From: DATHNF01 sp035486285
Lineage (GTDB): Bacteria; Patescibacteriota; Saccharimonadia; Saccharimonadales; UBA4665
Direction of reading: 5' to 3'
Length of the DNA stretch: 7,487 nt
NCBI GenBank assembly: GCA_035486285.1
Contig: DATHNF010000024.1
Span: 1-7,487, forward strand
Below the pieces are notes generated by a model that saw only the letters and a list, made by a program, of their open reading frames with translations, made no database searches and was not told the DNA's origin. Below, piece by piece: positions 5,452-7,487 of this stretch; the stretch's first letter is position 1, and each line of letters begins with the position of its first letter. The position numbers and the translations under genes were made by a program.

Positions 5452-5948
5452 TAACGTTTCCCTTCTGTGTGTAATTGCTGTTTGTCGGTGGCTGAAGCAC
5501 CGGCCAGGTCATTGCTGAAGCGCTGGAATAGCTCAACGAACTGCTGGCGCTCGGCTGCTTCCCAGCCGGTGAGCGCTTGGCTGATAATCTCACGCTGGGC
5601 CTTCCAAAGCCGATCCCCAATAGTTCGTCCCCGTGGTGTGACTTGTAGGCTGATGGCCCGTCCGTCAAGCGGGTCAGGGACCCGGCGGAGGTAGCCGGCT
5701 TGCTCCAACTCTTGCGTTTTACGAGTCACTGAAGGGGCTTCGATACCTAGTTGAGCTGCTAAATCATGCACTCGGCAGTGCCCAGCTTGGTTGGCCATCA
5801 AGGTATGCAATATCACCGCGGCGGGGCGGTCAACACTGACGCCGGCGCGTTTGGTAACGCGCGCCCAGTGGTGCGGCCGTTTCATCGTCTGAAAGAACAA
5901 ACGCATAGCGTCTTCCAGCGTCGTGACGTCGGTTTCTACAGAACTCAT
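5451..5948 (-). CDS. MarR-family transcriptional regulator of the adjacent exporter
   Basis: A dimeric winged-helix regulator, 165 residues. The core is clear: an N-terminal dimerisation helix region, helix-turn-helix RVHDLAAQLGIEAPSVTRKTQ (about 59-79), a helix and turn LEQAGYLRRV, and the wing PDPLDGRAISLQVTPRG (91-107) with the Asp-Gly-Arg of MarR wings, then a C-terminal dimerisation helix. It overlaps the exporter start by one base and is divergent from hisFH. It most likely represses its own operon and is released by an efflux substrate. A perfect palindrome in its promoter (5967-5983) is the likely operator. The start ATG (5946-5948) has no Shine-Dalgarno and sits next to the predicted transcription start. 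The family call is secure; effector and repressor-versus-activator sign are inferred. Confidence 0.93.
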   Translation of the reverse strand: MSSVETDVTTLEDAMRLFFQTMKRPHHWARVTKRAGVSVDRPAAVILHTLMANQAGHCRVHDLAAQLGIEAPSVTRKTQELEQAGYLRRVPDPLDGRAISLQVTPRGRTIGDRLWKAQREIISQALTGWEAAERQQFVELFQRFSNDLAGASATDKQQLHTEGKR

Positions 5949-5955
5949 TACTACC

Positions 5956-5984
5956 AGTATATATCATTACTTAAGCTAAGTAAA
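5956..5984 (-). promoter_or_regulatory. Promoter of the marR-exporter operon
   Basis: On the minus strand a -35 TTTACT (5979-5984, 4 of 6) and a -10 TATACT (5956-5961, 5 of 6) are 17 bases apart. The predicted start is about 5949, one base before the marR ATG. The -35 and spacer overlap the palindrome at 5967-5983. Confidence 0.55.
5967..5983. promoter_or_regulatory. Probable MarR operator (perfect 7-3-7 palindrome)
   Basis: TTACTTA-AGC-TAAGTAA is an exact inverted repeat with 7-base arms and a 3-base centre, the size and symmetry expected for a MarR dimer site. It overlaps the -35 and spacer of the marR promoter and lies just upstream of a TATAAT (5988-5993) facing hisFH, so a bound dimer could block both directions. 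Confidence 0.6.
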
Positions 5985-5987
5985 TAG

Positions 5988-5993
5988 TATAAT
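5988..5993 (+). promoter_or_regulatory. -10 element of a hisFH promoter
   Basis: A perfect TATAAT lies 30 bases before the ATG at 6024. No good -35 is seen (the 17-base position reads CATTAC). A second option is TGC-TAGACT (6006-6014), a weaker extended -10 that would start transcription about 3 nt before the ATG. I cannot decide between them. Confidence 0.45.
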
Positions 5994-6023
5994 TTCCTGC
6001 CTTTATGCTAGACTTTGTCTACT

Positions 6024-7478
6024 ATGGAAGACTACGGGGTCCCAAAACGTGTTATACCATGCCTGGATGTTGCGGGTGGTCGTGTTGTAAAAGGCCAGCG
6101 ATTCTTAGACTTACAAGATGCCGGCGATCCGGTAGCTCTGGCTAGAAGCTACGAAGCCAGTGGCGCGGATGAGCTTGTCTTTCTGGACATCGGCGCTACT
6201 CATGAGAGGCGCCAAACTTCTATTGACCTTGCCAGAAGGGTGTCACGGGACGTTTTTGTACCGTTTGCCGTGGGTGGTGGGATTCGCTCGGTCGGAGACG
6301 CCCAAGCCGTACTAGATAGTGGTGCAGATAAGGTCGTCGTAAATTCTGCTGCTCTAAAAAGGCCTACTTTATTGTCTGAACTAGCCGCGCATGTTGGCCG
6401 GCAGAGTGTCATGTTAGCAATTGACGCTCAGCGTTTGCCGGATGGTGCTGGCTGGGAAGCGTACGCTACTGGGGGCCGAGAGCCGAGTGGGCGAGATGTC
6501 ATTGCTTGGGCAAGAGAAGGGGCGGCGCGTGGTGCCGGTGAAATACTGGTGACCAGTATGGACTGTGATGGCACCAAAGAAGGGTATGACATCGCACTCC
6601 AGCGGACGATTGTCGAGGCCGTGAACGTACCGGTTATTGCGTCCGGCGGAGCCGGTCAGCTTGAACACTTTGCAGTAGCAATTAATGAAGGGGGCGCTGA
6701 CGCAGTCTTGTGTGCTTCGACTCTGCATTATGGTAATTTATGCATCCCGCAAATCAAAGACTATCTCTTGGCGCAAGGAATTGCTGTTCGCCCCATTGAC
6801 CAAGAAATAGAGCAGTTTGATAATGAAATAATAGAAATACGACCGCGTCCTCGCTTGGCCCTTGTTGATTACGGTATGGGCAACCGGACTTCGATTAGCG
6901 CGGCCTTAACTCGGGCGGGTGCGGACGTTATACTTACCGGCGAGCCGGAAGAGATTATTGCGGCGGATGGCTTGGTGCTGCCCGGGGTCGGCGCCTTCCC
7001 GGCTGCTATGGAGCGCCTAGAAGACAGAGGGTTAGTTAAGCCGCTCAATGCATTTCGGGCTCTTGGTAAGCCAATCCTGGGGATTTGTCTTGGACACCAG
7101 CTACCGTTTGAGAGCTCCCAAGAATCACCGGCGGCTGAAGGACTTGGCTGGATTCAAGGCAAAGTAGTTCCTATCAGAACTGCTATTTCGCCGAATATAG
7201 GCTGGCGGCTGGTCAGGCTCTCGAATCAGCCGGTTGCCTTGACGCGTGGCTTGGGGCTGCAGGCTTTGTTCTACCACGCGCACGAGTTTGCGGCACAGCC
7301 CACTAATGCCGGTACTATACTAGGAGTAACCGAACTTGCTAGGGGCGCCGACAACAGACCCAATTATGCGGTAGCTATCACGCAGCACGAAAACGTTTAC
7401 GGCACGCAGTTCCACCCAGAAAAGTCATCGTATGCTGGACTGCGTCTACTTAAGAATTTCGTTGACCTTTGTTCTTGA
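6024..7478 (+). CDS. hisFH: HisF-HisH fusion: imidazole glycerol phosphate synthase, cyclase then glutaminase
   Basis: Imidazole glycerol phosphate synthase joins histidine and purine synthesis: the glutaminase (HisH) frees ammonia from glutamine, and the cyclase (HisF) uses it to turn PRFAR into imidazole glycerol phosphate plus AICAR. Numbered from ATG 6024 (484 residues), residues 1 to about 258 are a complete HisF barrel: RVIPCLDV with catalytic D15, GRVVKG, VGGGI and ASGGAG phosphate loops, and AIDAQ with catalytic D134. A linker of about 16 residues, rich in Glu and Ile, follows. Residues about 275-484 are HisH: DYGMGN, LPGVGAF (oxyanion strand), GICLGHQL with C355, and QFHPEKS with H464 and E466. 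Some usual HisH segments differ (PNIGWR for PHMGWN, HAHEF for a VHxY). Eukaryotic HIS7 has the opposite order. An in-frame TTG at 6015 is an alternative start; neither has a Shine-Dalgarno. CGGAG (7481-7485) after the stop may serve a following gene. Confidence 0.93.
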   Translation: MEDYGVPKRVIPCLDVAGGRVVKGQRFLDLQDAGDPVALARSYEASGADELVFLDIGATHERRQTSIDLARRVSRDVFVPFAVGGGIRSVGDAQAVLDSGADKVVVNSAALKRPTLLSELAAHVGRQSVMLAIDAQRLPDGAGWEAYATGGREPSGRDVIAWAREGAARGAGEILVTSMDCDGTKEGYDIALQRTIVEAVNVPVIASGGAGQLEHFAVAINEGGADAVLCASTLHYGNLCIPQIKDYLLAQGIAVRPIDQEIEQFDNEIIEIRPRPRLALVDYGMGNRTSISAALTRAGADVILTGEPEEIIAADGLVLPGVGAFPAAMERLEDRGLVKPLNAFRALGKPILGICLGHQLPFESSQESPAAEGLGWIQGKVVPIRTAISPNIGWRLVRLSNQPVALTRGLGLQALFYHAHEFAAQPTNAGTILGVTELARGADNRPNYAVAITQHENVYGTQFHPEKSSYAGLRLLKNFVDLCS

Positions 7479-7487
7479 TACGGAGTT

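Noticed and set aside
5147..5518. Plus-strand ORF opposite the exporter start
   Set aside because: Shadow of the DHA2 exporter and marR overlap; no promoter or motif.
1..7487. tRNA, rRNA, CRISPR array, insertion sequence or phage attachment site
   Set aside because: I found no tRNA-like cloverleaf, regularly spaced repeat array, transposase or terminal inverted repeats with target duplication.

Overview
This is a bacterial window of roughly balanced base composition, with tightly packed genes, standard stop codons and recognisable sigma70-type promoters. It holds eight protein genes: a metalloprotease-like gene cut by the left edge, a ribosomal protein S16 / KH RNA-binding protein / unknown protein / TrmD cluster, a small alpha/beta-hydrolase-like gene, a MarR regulator with an EmrB/QacA-type exporter, and a HisF-HisH fusion. 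The host is best guessed as a Patescibacteria (CPR) lineage, possibly Saccharibacteria. This rests on the long acidic tails on S16 and KhpA, the absence of rimM and rplS beside trmD, several near-leaderless starts and the mixed accessory content. It is an inference from style, not from a marker gene.

Layout. 2-601 (+) is an archaemetzincin-like zinc protease, probably lacking its N-terminus in this window. 602-716 carries a near-consensus promoter for rpsP. 717-1355 is rpsP and 1448-1954 is khpA, with an extended -10 promoter between them. 1970-2350 is a small unrecognised gene closely coupled to khpA. 2351-2529 is a dense non-coding stretch: a promoter, an A-rich segment, a CUUG hairpin, a Shine-Dalgarno followed by an AUG-UGA start-stop, and a perfect 13-bp intrinsic terminator. 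A further extended -10 then lies directly against the trmD start (2530-3183). This stretch is either a small RNA gene of about 118 nt or a conditional leader/attenuator for trmD.

On the minus strand, 3208-3795 is an RBBP9-like hydrolase whose nucleophile serine appears to be glycine. It is convergent with trmD. 5451-5948 (marR) and 3874-5451 (14-TM MFS exporter) form a two-gene operon joined by a TAATG overlap. Its promoter region holds a perfect 7-3-7 palindrome, the likely MarR operator. This region is divergent from 6024-7478, a HisF-HisH fusion in the order cyclase then glutaminase, the reverse of the eukaryotic HIS7 enzyme, with all main catalytic residues visible. A possible ribosome binding site right after it suggests the operon continues past the window.

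How the genes work together: rpsP, khpA and trmD form a translation/RNA-maturation group (ribosome assembly, RNA chaperoning, tRNA m1G37 methylation). The MarR-MFS pair looks like a self-contained drug or toxic-compound efflux module. HisF-HisH would supply imidazole glycerol phosphate for histidine (and AICAR for purines), if the rest of the pathway exists elsewhere in the genome.
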